This document shows positions 35,958-44,426 of a stretch of 64,000 bases of DNA, piece after piece. Position numbers and translations under genes: made by a program. Position 1 is the stretch's first letter, and every line of letters starts with the position of its first letter. The notes under the pieces were generated by a model, which ran no database searches, had not been told where the DNA came from, and was given only the letters and a program-made list of their open reading frames with translations. Origin of the DNA: Peptococcaceae bacterium UBA5752 (GTDB lineage: Bacteria; Bacillota; Dehalobacteriia; UBA4068); assembly GCA_002419055.1 (NCBI GenBank), contig DIFI01000013.1, positions 62,001 to 126,000 on the forward strand, given 5' to 3'.

Positions 35958-36995
35958 CTAACCTAAAGGTTCAATCAAGAAATCTACAGCTCCGCCACAG
36001 ACCATACCCTCATCCTCTACCTCGGCGCCGCTGATATCAGCAGCAAAGATGCTCAGTTGATTTGTATCAATCGCCAGCAAAGCACGCTGTTTGGCAGTAC
36101 TTTCTACACAACCTCCACCAACTGTACCGAAACATTGACCATCTTCTCTTACCAACATCTTTGAACCTGCCTCCCGCGGCGCAGATCCTTGGCGACGAAT
36201 AATAGTAATCATCGCCTCCTGCATAGTACTTTCGGTTGCGAGATGTTCTTCAACAGCCTGATTAGCAATGCCGCTACCTGCGTCCTTTTTAACCTTAATA
36301 ATCTCCGCCATAATAGCTACTGCAATTTCCTCCGGAGTTTCCGCGCCGATTTTAAGTCCGATTGGCGAATAAATCCTATCGATTCTTTCCTGAGGAATAC
36401 CTTCTTCGGCTATCATCTGTTTAACCAAACCGACGCGGTTACGGCTACCGATCATTCCCACATAAGCATTTTCTTTTTGCAGAATTACTCGTAAACAGTC
36501 AGTATCGTATTGATGACCACGCGTAACAATCACAAAATAACAATCAGCTCCACCTAAATCTACAAGCGCACTATTAAAAGGCTGGCATATTACCTTAGCG
36601 CTGGGAAAGCGCTGCTCATTTGCAAAAAAGCTGCGGTCATCGATAACTGTCACTTTAAATCCCAAAATATTGCCGATTGCAGCCACCGGCAGTGAGATAT
36701 GACCGCCGCCACAGATAATCAGCTGATTTTCTGAGCTTAAAGGTTCAAAAAATATACTTAATTTTTGATTTTCGAAAATTATATCTTCCAAGTGACAGCC
36801 GCCATTATCATCGGTATTACTAACGGATAGCCAAAGAGCTTTACTATTATCAGGATAATATTCAACCAATTCACCTTTTACCCAGAGAGCCTTTGCTCCC
36901 AGCCTGCTCCCGCCTTTAACAATAGTCATCAACAGCGCTCCGCCTTGGGTTGCTTTTTTAAATGATAAATTATAAAAATCCCTCAAATTTTTCAT
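35958..36995 (-). CDS. XdhC/CoxI family molybdenum hydroxylase accessory protein
   Basis: A 345-residue cytoplasmic protein of the XdhC family, which carries and sulfurates molybdenum cofactor for xanthine-dehydrogenase-like enzymes. The Rossmann domain is central (LIICGGGHISLPVAAIG, VIDDRSFFANEQRFP, YVGMIGSRNRV). A complete XdhC_CoxI module is at the C-terminus (GSAPREAGSKMLVREDG, GTVGGGCVES, CGGAVDFLIEPL). The N-terminus keeps only a weak, CoxI-like stretch. Most XdhC proteins have the CoxI module first. It is the last gene of the accessory operon from 39537; no hydroxylase structural gene is visible. Confidence 0.85.
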   Translation of the reverse strand: MKNLRDFYNLSFKKATQGGALLMTIVKGGSRLGAKALWVKGELVEYYPDNSKALWLSVSNTDDNGGCHLEDIIFENQKLSIFFEPLSSENQLIICGGGHISLPVAAIGNILGFKVTVIDDRSFFANEQRFPSAKVICQPFNSALVDLGGADCYFVIVTRGHQYDTDCLRVILQKENAYVGMIGSRNRVGLVKQMIAEEGIPQERIDRIYSPIGLKIGAETPEEIAVAIMAEIIKVKKDAGSGIANQAVEEHLATESTMQEAMITIIRRQGSAPREAGSKMLVREDGQCFGTVGGGCVESTAKQRALLAIDTNQLSIFAADISGAEVEDEGMVCGGAVDFLIEPLG

Positions 36996-37056
36996 CAGAT
37001 GATAATCCTTTCTTATTTTGAATAAATTCTTTAAATTTTTCTAATTATAATTTAAT

Positions 37057-37845
37057 TTACAATTTATTATTATATCTTGTTATCGCTGTTAAAACTGCTC
37101 CGCCTAACGCCCGTGCTTTATCAGAAATAGTAAAACAATATTCCGGTACGCCACGCGGGTCAATATCGCCTACTTTCATACCTTGATGTACAACAAGCTC
37201 TTGGTGAAGCAAACCACGCAGACAGCCATCTATTAAAGCAATCATAGGTTGATCTCCGCAATAAGCAATTATCTCTCCAGCTCTAACCATCTCGCTGATC
37301 TGACGCTGCGGCCGAAAGACACCTTCTGCCACCGCCTTTAGTAATCGTTGGTTACTTTTTCCGCTAATTACGCCTGGAGTATCGGTGTTGGGCAGTGCCT
37401 CACCTGAAAAAATCAGTCTGCCTAAATCATGACCACGCATTGTTTCAATGACAATATCTACATCCAAACCGGCAGAAAAACCCGGTCCCATACCTATTAC
37501 CAACGGTGCACTATCAACATTAACACCTGAATTATACTTATTTAAAGTGGCTTCGATCAACACATCAGGCTTATACTCTTCTAGTATTTGTAATTCGGGA
37601 TCAACTAAAACTGGAATATTTCCACAAGCCTGCTGCTCAAAGGCGGCCTGTAAATTATCAACCAGAACACTTTTCACATTTTCTACCGTTTGCTCGCCGC
37701 AATAAACTGCCTCGGCAAATGCCACTGTTCTTCTGATAGCTGTCGGCTGGGCTATTTCGGTCATAAATGGAATATTACCTGCCTGATAAAGTGTATGTGC
37801 AATGCCGCTTGCTAGATCTCCTGCTCCCTTAATCAAGACTTTCAA
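37057..37845 (-). CDS. yqeB: Selenium-dependent molybdenum cofactor biosynthesis protein YqeB (EF2563 family)
   Basis: A 262-residue protein of the family found only with selenium-dependent molybdenum hydroxylases. It begins with a Rossmann-type IKGAGDLASGIAHTLYQAG; VIGMGPGFSAGLDVDIVIET and the C-terminal VPEYCFTISDKARALGGAVL are typical. Its chemistry is not established. The start is TTG 37845, nine bases after GGAGG; the longer frame to 37881 would overlap the ribosome site and far into the neighbour. It overlaps the end of the cytidylyltransferase-like gene by 17 bases. Confidence 0.86.
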   Translation of the reverse strand: MKVLIKGAGDLASGIAHTLYQAGNIPFMTEIAQPTAIRRTVAFAEAVYCGEQTVENVKSVLVDNLQAAFEQQACGNIPVLVDPELQILEEYKPDVLIEATLNKYNSGVNVDSAPLVIGMGPGFSAGLDVDIVIETMRGHDLGRLIFSGEALPNTDTPGVISGKSNQRLLKAVAEGVFRPQRQISEMVRAGEIIAYCGDQPMIALIDGCLRGLLHQELVVHQGMKVGDIDPRGVPEYCFTISDKARALGGAVLTAITRYNNKL

Positions 37846-38440
37846 TTTTCGCCACCTCCGCGTATTGTTCAGGAGAATCAATGTCTACACCGATACCCCT
37901 ATCATCTACATTTATAAACAACACCTGATCCAGGTGTTCTTCTATCAAATTTCGCGCGCCGATATCTCCAGATAATTCGTTGATCTCCCTGAATAATTGC
38001 GGCGAAAATACAGTAGGATTGCCACGTTTTTCATTTTTATCAACAGGAACAACAATCAAAGCGGTTGAATTGCTGTAGGCTTCTCGCAACATCAGGTAAG
38101 TCTCCGGCGCCACCAACGGTTGATCGCCAAGAATAAACATCGCCGCATACCCCGGCGGAACAAGTTCTAAACCTTTTTTTATAGAGCTGCTTTGCCCCTG
38201 TAAATAATCGGGATTATATATTGTATTTATGCCTTTGGCTGCGGCAATTTCGCTAATTGATTCAGCACAAGATCCGCTGACCAAACCTAGCGGGCTAATA
38301 TGAACACGCGCATTATCAATTGTTGAAGCGATAATCGTCTGTTCACCTAATGTCATCAATAACTTTTGTTTGCCCATCCTTTTTGCGCTACCTGCTGCAA
38401 GAATGACTCCGGCAACTGGTCTATTTATTTTTTCGGGCAT
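37829..38440 (-). CDS. MobA/MocA-like nucleotidyltransferase
   Basis: A 203-residue protein of the MobA-like NTP transferase fold: GVILAAGSAKRMGKQKLLM at the N-terminus, MFILGDQPLVAPETY in the metal-binding region and RGNPTVFSPQLF. In this operon context (YqeB, YqeC, XdhC) it most likely transfers CMP to molybdopterin to make the dinucleotide cofactor, as MocA does. It overlaps the ModE-YqeC fusion gene by 16 bases and YqeB by 17 bases, so all three are translationally coupled. Confidence 0.85.
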   Translation of the reverse strand: MPEKINRPVAGVILAAGSAKRMGKQKLLMTLGEQTIIASTIDNARVHISPLGLVSGSCAESISEIAAAKGINTIYNPDYLQGQSSSIKKGLELVPPGYAAMFILGDQPLVAPETYLMLREAYSNSTALIVVPVDKNEKRGNPTVFSPQLFREINELSGDIGARNLIEEHLDQVLFINVDDRGIGVDIDSPEQYAEVAKIESLD

Positions 38441-39537
38441 CTACTGATCACCTTCAATTCTCCATCCTTAACTGAAGTCAGCAACACCTGCTTGGCTCCG
38501 TCAAGTAACAGATGATCAACAATAGGCTGAGCATTTATCAAAGCATGATGATCATCAACTTTATTTATAACCGGTAGCCAACGTGCACCATCGGGAATAT
38601 TTTTACGGCCACCATAAGGCGAAACCAATACATTAGCGATTACGCTGGCGTCGACTATATCATTTTCTTTAATACCGGCAACAACAGCAATTTTCTCCGG
38701 CCGGTGACAATGTTCTTTATCGAGCGGCGCACCAAGCGCGTCTAAGCCGGCCACACTCAAAACGTAAGTGGCGTTTGTTGGTATAACTGGTTCATGCAAT
38801 GCCGGCGCCTTGAACGGAAGCTTGGCTGCTCCATCTGCTTCTACGATAATATAATCAACCTGCGGCAAATCAGCAGCCGCTGTCAAAAAGCACTGTTCAA
38901 TCGGCAACATCTTATCATTTTCAAAACCACTGCCTACAGCAGTAACCTTTCCAGTCAATTTTATATGAGTAATCATATCTAATAAATCATCACAGCCCGC
39001 AATCAATATCTGTTCGGTCTGTTTCGGCTGCGGTATAAATATTCTGGTCGTGGTAGTAACCAACACGGAAGCACCGAAAGATGCAAATTGACGCGCCAGT
39101 GCATACATTAATGATGTTTTGCCACCTCCGCCAACCAGTGCGATCAGCTCACTCTTTCCAAAAGCAAAATCAGATAATGATGCGGGAATGCTTGAGGCAG
39201 CGAATAATTGTTGCGGAAAATGTTTATCAAATGCCTGTTCCAGATTGAATTTGCTGTCATCCATAAAAAATTTGTAGCGGCGCATCAAATCCTTTGCCTC
39301 AGATGTAACAATTGTTTCTCCTCCCCCGAAACCGCCGGGATGACTATCAAGTAAAGGAAAGCCTAATTTGCGACTGAGCTTTTTCATTAAACCATGTGCG
39401 CGGCTATAAGACATATTCAAATCTCTGGCAGCTTTAGACAAAGAACCATGCTTAAGAACGCCACATAATAACTGATATGGGCCTTCACCAAAAACTTTTC
39501 CTTCATCATCCAGCCAAATTTTATACTTTATCTCCAT
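38425..39537 (-). CDS. yqeC: Fusion of a ModE-like DNA-binding domain with YqeC
   Basis: A 370-residue two-part protein. Residues 1 to about 110 form a ModE-type winged helix-turn-helix (FGEGPYQLLCGVLKHGSLSKAAR, MSYSRAHGLMKKLSRKLG, the GGGETIVTSEAK wing). Residues from about 125 form YqeC, an accessory protein of selenium-dependent molybdenum hydroxylases with a P-loop (ELIALVGGGGKTSLMYALA), TTTTRIF, IIVEADGAAKLPFKAP and INKVDD. The fusion would couple gene control to the cofactor-handling domain. It is the first gene of the operon, so it may regulate its own transcription. No Moco riboswitch was seen upstream. Confidence 0.87.
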   Translation of the reverse strand: MEIKYKIWLDDEGKVFGEGPYQLLCGVLKHGSLSKAARDLNMSYSRAHGLMKKLSRKLGFPLLDSHPGGFGGGETIVTSEAKDLMRRYKFFMDDSKFNLEQAFDKHFPQQLFAASSIPASLSDFAFGKSELIALVGGGGKTSLMYALARQFASFGASVLVTTTTRIFIPQPKQTEQILIAGCDDLLDMITHIKLTGKVTAVGSGFENDKMLPIEQCFLTAAADLPQVDYIIVEADGAAKLPFKAPALHEPVIPTNATYVLSVAGLDALGAPLDKEHCHRPEKIAVVAGIKENDIVDASVIANVLVSPYGGRKNIPDGARWLPVINKVDDHHALINAQPIVDHLLLDGAKQVLLTSVKDGELKVISRCPKK

Positions 39538-39634
39538 ATTTTTCTCCGTTGTATTTGTGAAGATATATCGTCTGCGAACTAAAACAAGTCGATTTTACTT
39601 AACGTCAATCAACTTACCTGGGGAGATAATATTC

Positions 39635-40219
39635 TTATTTCTTTGCCGGTCTGCTACCGGGTTTAATTGCCGGTATACCGCGTGCACAAAGCGGGCATTC
39701 ATCAGGAGTAAAGCTATCTATCACCATAGAGATCAAAGCCTTTAGCGGCCAGCCAAGATCTACCTTTCCGCCACTACGATCAACCAGAATACCGATACCA
39801 ACAACTTCGGCGCCAGTCGCGGCAGCCAAAACGGCTACTTCCTTGCAGGAACCGCCGGTGGTAACAACGTCTTCTACAACTAGAACTTTATCTTCAGGCT
39901 TTATCTCAAAGCCACGGCGTAAAACCATCTTACCTTCACTGTCTCTTTCGGTAAACAAAGCTTTAGCGCCAAGGGCCCTCGCAACTTCATAGGCAATGAT
40001 AATAGCGCCGGTTGCCGGCCCAACTACCACCGTGATACCTTTGTTTGCATAGAGTGATGCTAGCTGTTCACATATCGGGCCTGCAACATCAGGATATTGA
40101 AGCAGTTGAGCGCATTGCATATAATAAGCGGCATGTCTGCCGGAAGTAAGGCGAAAATGACCCTCCAAAAGAACTTGCTTCTCTTTAAAGATATTTAAAA
40201 TCTGCTCTTGAGTTAGCAT
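39635..40219 (-). CDS. pyrE: Orotate phosphoribosyltransferase
   Basis: Makes orotidine monophosphate from orotate and PRPP in pyrimidine synthesis; 194 residues. The PRPP-binding motif is VLVVEDVVTTGGSCKE; HFRLTSGRHAAYYMQC and VVGPATGAIIIAYEVA support the assignment, and the C-terminal CPLCARGIPAIKPGSR is typical of the longer form of the family. It stands apart from other pyr genes. It is upstream of the YqeC fusion gene on the same strand, about 100 bases away, without a clear terminator between. Confidence 0.93.
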   Translation of the reverse strand: MLTQEQILNIFKEKQVLLEGHFRLTSGRHAAYYMQCAQLLQYPDVAGPICEQLASLYANKGITVVVGPATGAIIIAYEVARALGAKALFTERDSEGKMVLRRGFEIKPEDKVLVVEDVVTTGGSCKEVAVLAAATGAEVVGIGILVDRSGGKVDLGWPLKALISMVIDSFTPDECPLCARGIPAIKPGSRPAKK

Positions 40220-40310
40220 TTATATTCCCCTTTCCTGCTAATATTATAACTTGTTTTATATTCTACAAAATAATACATTTCCCTTTTAAATAAAACCAAA
40301 CATTCATAAG

Positions 40311-40339
40311 TTGACTTTTATATTTCTACTGCCTATAAT
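40311..40339 (+). promoter_or_regulatory. Predicted sigma-A promoter of comB
   Basis: TTGACT (40311-40316), 17 bases, TATAAT (40334-40339), 29 bases before ATG 40369. It is a near-consensus promoter. Confidence 0.75.
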
Positions 40340-40368
40340 TAGTTTAGTCCTCTATTAAGGAGTATATC

Positions 40369-41097
40369 ATGAATATTGAGTGTATTTTCAATCACCAATC
40401 ATGTAAACAAGATACAGATACAGCAAATAAAACAGCAATCGTTATTGATGTATTGCGTGCCAGCTCAACCATAATCGCCGCTCTTGATAACGGTGCTTGC
40501 GCTATAATCCCCTGTGCTGATATCGCAACCGCCCGTGCTATCGCAGCAGTCACTTCCGATAGCCTGCTTTCCGGAGAACGCAACGGACTTAAAATAGAAG
40601 GCTTTGATATCGGTAATAGTCCCAAAGAATTTAATGCACAAACAGTACGAGGTAAAACGATCGTCTCCTCTACCACTAACGGTACTTGCGCTATTGCAGC
40701 AGTCAGCAAAGCTAAAGAAATACTGATCGGCTCCCTGATCAATGCCAAAGCATGTGCCAAACAAACAGTAGATAATAATACCGAAAATTTACTGATTGTT
40801 TGCGCCGGAACTTACGGCCAACCGTCGATTGATGACATATTAGCAGCCGGAGCTATAATCTCTAACATCATTAACTTAACTGCCAATGAACCGATTATTA
40901 ATGACGCTGCCAAAATTGCCTTGATCATATATGATCGTTTTAAAGGAAAAAACATGCTGGCTGCTATCAAATACGCCAAACATGGCCAAACATTGATCGG
41001 TGTTGGACGTGAAGAAGATCTAGTTTTCTGTGCTGCCGAAAACACCAGCCAAACGGTACCTTATCTCGACAAATCAACTAATAGATTATTAAAATAA
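40369..41097 (+). CDS. comB: 2-phosphosulfolactate phosphatase
   Basis: A 242-residue Mg-dependent phosphatase of the ComB family, which makes sulfolactate from phosphosulfolactate in coenzyme M synthesis in archaea. Many bacteria that lack coenzyme M carry it for an unclear role. Motifs: AIVIDVLRASSTIIAAL, LLSGERNGLKIEGFDIGNSP, SSTTNGTCAI and IVCAGTYGQPSIDDILAAG. It is a single-gene unit with its own promoter; no comA or comC partner is nearby. The hairpin at 41175-41203 follows. Confidence 0.9.
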   Translation: MNIECIFNHQSCKQDTDTANKTAIVIDVLRASSTIIAALDNGACAIIPCADIATARAIAAVTSDSLLSGERNGLKIEGFDIGNSPKEFNAQTVRGKTIVSSTTNGTCAIAAVSKAKEILIGSLINAKACAKQTVDNNTENLLIVCAGTYGQPSIDDILAAGAIISNIINLTANEPIINDAAKIALIIYDRFKGKNMLAAIKYAKHGQTLIGVGREEDLVFCAAENTSQTVPYLDKSTNRLLK

Positions 41098-41174
41098 TCT
41101 AGATATGCTAAAGACGCAGTTCAACAAAAATACTTATAGAAACCTGCGCCAAAACCGATATAGATTAGAAATAA

Positions 41175-41203
41175 AGAGGCAATGTCGCAATGATATTGCC
41201 TCT
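41175..41203. terminator. Bidirectional terminator between comB and the decarboxylase
   Basis: AGAGGCAAT (41175-41183) pairs with ATTGCCTCT (41195-41203), with AATTTAT on the plus side and TTATTTC on the minus side. It lies between convergent genes. Confidence 0.65.
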
Positions 41204-41219
41204 AATTTATAACTTCCGG

Positions 41220-42035
41220 TTATTGCTCCACATTTTGTTTTTCTTCTTCGGAAACACCGCTCAAATCAGTCTGTGTAAAATGTTCATTTGTAGGAAGCAG
41301 CATTTGCAATTCAGTAGTAGTGTCAATAGAGATAACACCTTCTTTTATAGAGCACTCCAGCAGATGCCCTCCCATAGAATTATCATCGGATAAAAAGTGT
41401 AAGTGATATCCTGCAAGGTTGACTCCATCTATATATTCGGGGCACCAGTATCCCACTAAAGTTCCCTTAACATCATTGTAGTCAAAAATTGCCTGTCTGC
41501 TAGCTACATCAGCCAAGACAGGATAAGGCTCTGTTTGCGCGGGGACACTGCGTACTTGCACATTTGTAAAAGTACCTTCAATTTTTATAGCATAGAACAA
41601 ATTATTACTTGGCAGGAGTGCATCAATTTTATCCTTGAGCTGCGAATAGTCGGATATGTTACTTACATCTGATTCTATGTCGGCATCAAAGTCGGTAATC
41701 ATGGCAAAGGGAGTTTTGACTGAACTATCCGTCTCAATGACCTCTCCGCTTGATAACACCTGATATACCGTTTTGTCCAGTATAACCATTTCTCCGTCTA
41801 GATCCTCAAAAGTACCGATGCCGAAATCGCCGTGTCCGAGAAGCTCATCCATTGTGATTTCGCCATCGTACACTCCCTGCATCAATGCGTCAAGAGTTGA
41901 AACCTGATAAAGCACGTCTTGAGATGCTGTCGTATCCTCCGAAGAAACCATTGTAGTATCAGCGCATCCGCTAAATGAAGCGCATATCACAGTCAACACA
42001 ATCATGATTAAAAATATTCTCTTCTTCATTTGCAC
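41220..42035 (-). CDS. budA: Exported lipoprotein acetolactate decarboxylase
   Basis: Decarboxylates acetolactate to acetoin; 271 residues. The N-terminus is a lipoprotein signal peptide (MKKRIFLIMIVLTVICASFSGC, lipobox FSGC), so the enzyme should sit on the outer face of the cytoplasmic membrane. The domain shows LMQGVYDGEITMDELLGHGDFGIGT and the zinc-binding histidines in GYHLHFLSDDNSMGGH. Related Brevibacillus decarboxylase is also exported. It stands alone rather than beside alsS, but two acetolactate synthases are encoded in this window. It is 24 bases downstream of iorB and may be cotranscribed. Confidence 0.92.
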   Translation of the reverse strand: MQMKKRIFLIMIVLTVICASFSGCADTTMVSSEDTTASQDVLYQVSTLDALMQGVYDGEITMDELLGHGDFGIGTFEDLDGEMVILDKTVYQVLSSGEVIETDSSVKTPFAMITDFDADIESDVSNISDYSQLKDKIDALLPSNNLFYAIKIEGTFTNVQVRSVPAQTEPYPVLADVASRQAIFDYNDVKGTLVGYWCPEYIDGVNLAGYHLHFLSDDNSMGGHLLECSIKEGVISIDTTTELQMLLPTNEHFTQTDLSGVSEEEKQNVEQ

Positions 42036-42059
42036 AATACCACCTAAATAATTGATAAG

Positions 42060-42632
42060 TTACTCCCGCCCAAGGGCAAATGCTTTCAGATTAAGTTCGA
42101 TAAAGCGCGGTTTGACAGCTTTAGCAATAGCATCCGTCCAGTAATTTTGCGGCCAATCTAAAAGTTTTGATAAGCGTCCCAGCAGTACAATATTTAGCGA
42201 TTTGGCATTGCCTGCCTCCTCCGCAAGTGCCAGCGCATCAAATATTTCAGCGTCATCATAAACGGAAAGTATTTGCTGCTCAATATCATCGGGGTACTTC
42301 ATCACGCCAGTAATCACCGGCATCGGCAGCAATGCTCTGTTATTGACAATGATTTTGCCATCCTTGGTCAGATACGGTAATATCCGCAGAGCCTCCAGTT
42401 TTTCAAATGCCAGCACTATATCGGCCTTTCCAAATGCAATAATCGGTGCTGCAACACTATCACCAAAACGAACCTGGGTGATTACGCTGCCGCCGCGTTG
42501 GCTCATACCATGAACTTCAGAAACTTTAACATCATAACCGGCCGCCTCTGCTGCCAAAGAAATTATTCTTCCGGCCAATACAGTGCCCTGACCTCCAACT
42601 CCGGTGATAATAATATTACAACAATTTGTCAT
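42060..42632 (-). CDS. iorB: Indolepyruvate ferredoxin oxidoreductase beta subunit
   Basis: The small subunit of the CoA-dependent, ferredoxin-reducing enzyme that oxidises aryl pyruvates from aromatic amino acids; 190 residues. IITGVGGQGTVLAGRIIS and SEVHGMSQRGGSV are the signature of the gamma-type domain of 2-oxoacid oxidoreductases. The start is ATG 42632 after GAGGG, one base past the iorA stop; the longer in-frame ORF upstream lies inside iorA and is rejected. Confidence 0.93.
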   Translation of the reverse strand: MTNCCNIIITGVGGQGTVLAGRIISLAAEAAGYDVKVSEVHGMSQRGGSVITQVRFGDSVAAPIIAFGKADIVLAFEKLEALRILPYLTKDGKIIVNNRALLPMPVITGVMKYPDDIEQQILSVYDDAEIFDALALAEEAGNAKSLNIVLLGRLSKLLDWPQNYWTDAIAKAVKPRFIELNLKAFALGRE

Positions 42633-42633
42633 A

Positions 42634-44379
42634 TTATTTGCCCTCACTTTCCGCTGCTGTAATCGCTTCTTTGGGGCAAAGGCCGGCGCAAAGACCGCAG
42701 CCGGTGCATTGTTTATCATCAATAATTGCCCTGCCTTCACTGATTCCTAAAGCCGGGCAGCCGCATTTTAGGCAGCGTTTACAACCGATGCACTCTTTGG
42801 GGTCAACTATGCAAGCATTGTTTACAGCCGTCTTGCCAAGCAAAACGCACGGTTGTCGATAAATTATCACCGAAGGACCGTCAAATGCCAGCGAGTCTTT
42901 TAAAACCTTTTCAGACTTAGCTAGATCAAAGGGATCAACAACATTGACCATTTTGACTCCACAGGCTTTAACCAGCGCTGCCAGATCAAGCATCGGCGCA
43001 ATTTCACCTTTGGCGTCACGGCCGCTGGCTGGATTATGCTGATGACCGGTCATGGCAGTAATACTGTTATCTAGAATTACCGTAGTAACCGCCGATTGAT
43101 TATAAACTGTATTGATTAGCGAAGTAATGCCGCTATGCATAAACGTGGACTCGCCAAGTACAGCAACGGTATGATGAGAGCTATCGCGGCCTAAGGCCTT
43201 TTCCAGACCGTGCGCCATACCGATTGAAGCACCCATGCAGACGGTACTGTCAATTGCGGAAAGCGGAGGCGCTGCAGCCAAAGTGTAGCAGCCAATATCA
43301 CCGGTGACAGTTAATTTCAACTTATTAAACATATAAAAGACGGCTCTATGCGGGCAACCGGCGCACATAACCGGCGGCCGCGGCGGTATGGAAGGAGTTT
43401 TAGTTATTTCCGGCAACGGACAATCAGCTAATTCAGAGGCAATTGTCTCCGGGAAGATCTCCCCACAAAGGCTAAAAATATCTTTACCAACACACTCGAT
43501 ACCCCATGATTTAAGTATATTTTCAATGAATGGATCAAGTTCTTCAATAACATATAGCTTATTAACCTGCTGCGAAAATTTACTGATGCTTTGATAAGAC
43601 AAAGGATACACCATGCCAAGTTTATAAATGCTGGCACCCGGCAGCGCTTCACGCACATATTGATAGACAGCTCCCGAACATACAACGCCAATTTCTTTAC
43701 TGCGGTATTCGGCGCGATTAATATCGCTTGTGGCGGCAAATTCGGCCAACGCTACCATCCGGGCTTCTATCTGCAGATGACGTGGACGAGCGCCGGCAGG
43801 AGTCATCACATACTTAGTAATATCTTTTTTATATTCTTTATTCTCAATTTCTTCTCTATCCTCAAGCTCCACAAAGCTCTGACTGTGTGAGATCCTGGTA
43901 GTTAAACGCAACATAACCGGCGTATCATATTGTTCGCTTAGAGCTAACCCCAGCTTGGTAAAGTTTTTAGCTTCAGCGCTGTCGGCCGGTTCCAAAGCCG
44001 GTATTTTGGCAGCACGGGCATAATTACGGTTATCCTGTTCATTTTGAGAGCTATGCATACCGGGGTCATCAGCAGAAACAATCAGTAAACCACCGTTAAC
44101 ACCTGTATAAGCCACTGTAAACAATGGATCAGCCGCTACATTCAGTCCAACGTGCTTCATCGCAGCCAGCGAACGAGCGCCGCCCATGCTGGAGCCAATC
44201 GCAACCTCAAGAGCTACTTTTTCATTGGGAGCCCACTCGGCATATAACTCGTCATAACGAGCAGCATTCTCAGTAATTTCAGTACTGGGAGTGCCGGGAT
44301 AGGCGGACACTACGCGGCCGCTTGCTTCCCAAAAACCACGAGCAACAGCTTCGTTACCCGTCATGAGTTTTTTTACCAT
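42634..44379 (-). CDS. iorA: Indolepyruvate ferredoxin oxidoreductase alpha subunit
   Basis: The ThDP-binding catalytic subunit, 581 residues, which oxidatively decarboxylates indolepyruvate and other aryl pyruvates. The pyrimidine-binding half begins with LMTGNEAVARGFWEASGRVVSAYPGTPST. The ThDP half has CAGCPHRAVFYMF, TGDIGCYTL and ILDNSITAMTGHQHNP. Two [4Fe-4S] ferredoxin motifs close the protein (CIGCKRCLKCGCP and CTGCGLCAGLCP). It pairs with iorB, one base apart. The gene indicates an anaerobe fermenting amino acids. Confidence 0.95.
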   Translation of the reverse strand: MVKKLMTGNEAVARGFWEASGRVVSAYPGTPSTEITENAARYDELYAEWAPNEKVALEVAIGSSMGGARSLAAMKHVGLNVAADPLFTVAYTGVNGGLLIVSADDPGMHSSQNEQDNRNYARAAKIPALEPADSAEAKNFTKLGLALSEQYDTPVMLRLTTRISHSQSFVELEDREEIENKEYKKDITKYVMTPAGARPRHLQIEARMVALAEFAATSDINRAEYRSKEIGVVCSGAVYQYVREALPGASIYKLGMVYPLSYQSISKFSQQVNKLYVIEELDPFIENILKSWGIECVGKDIFSLCGEIFPETIASELADCPLPEITKTPSIPPRPPVMCAGCPHRAVFYMFNKLKLTVTGDIGCYTLAAAPPLSAIDSTVCMGASIGMAHGLEKALGRDSSHHTVAVLGESTFMHSGITSLINTVYNQSAVTTVILDNSITAMTGHQHNPASGRDAKGEIAPMLDLAALVKACGVKMVNVVDPFDLAKSEKVLKDSLAFDGPSVIIYRQPCVLLGKTAVNNACIVDPKECIGCKRCLKCGCPALGISEGRAIIDDKQCTGCGLCAGLCPKEAITAAESEGK

Positions 44380-44426
44380 TGATGCATTACCTCCACTGTT
44401 ATCTTTTAAAACTTATGTTTATTATA

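Noticed and set aside
40392..40764. Long minus-strand frames opposite comB (122 and 99 codons)
   Set aside because: They are shadows of the comB reading frame, which has a promoter, ribosome site and family motifs.
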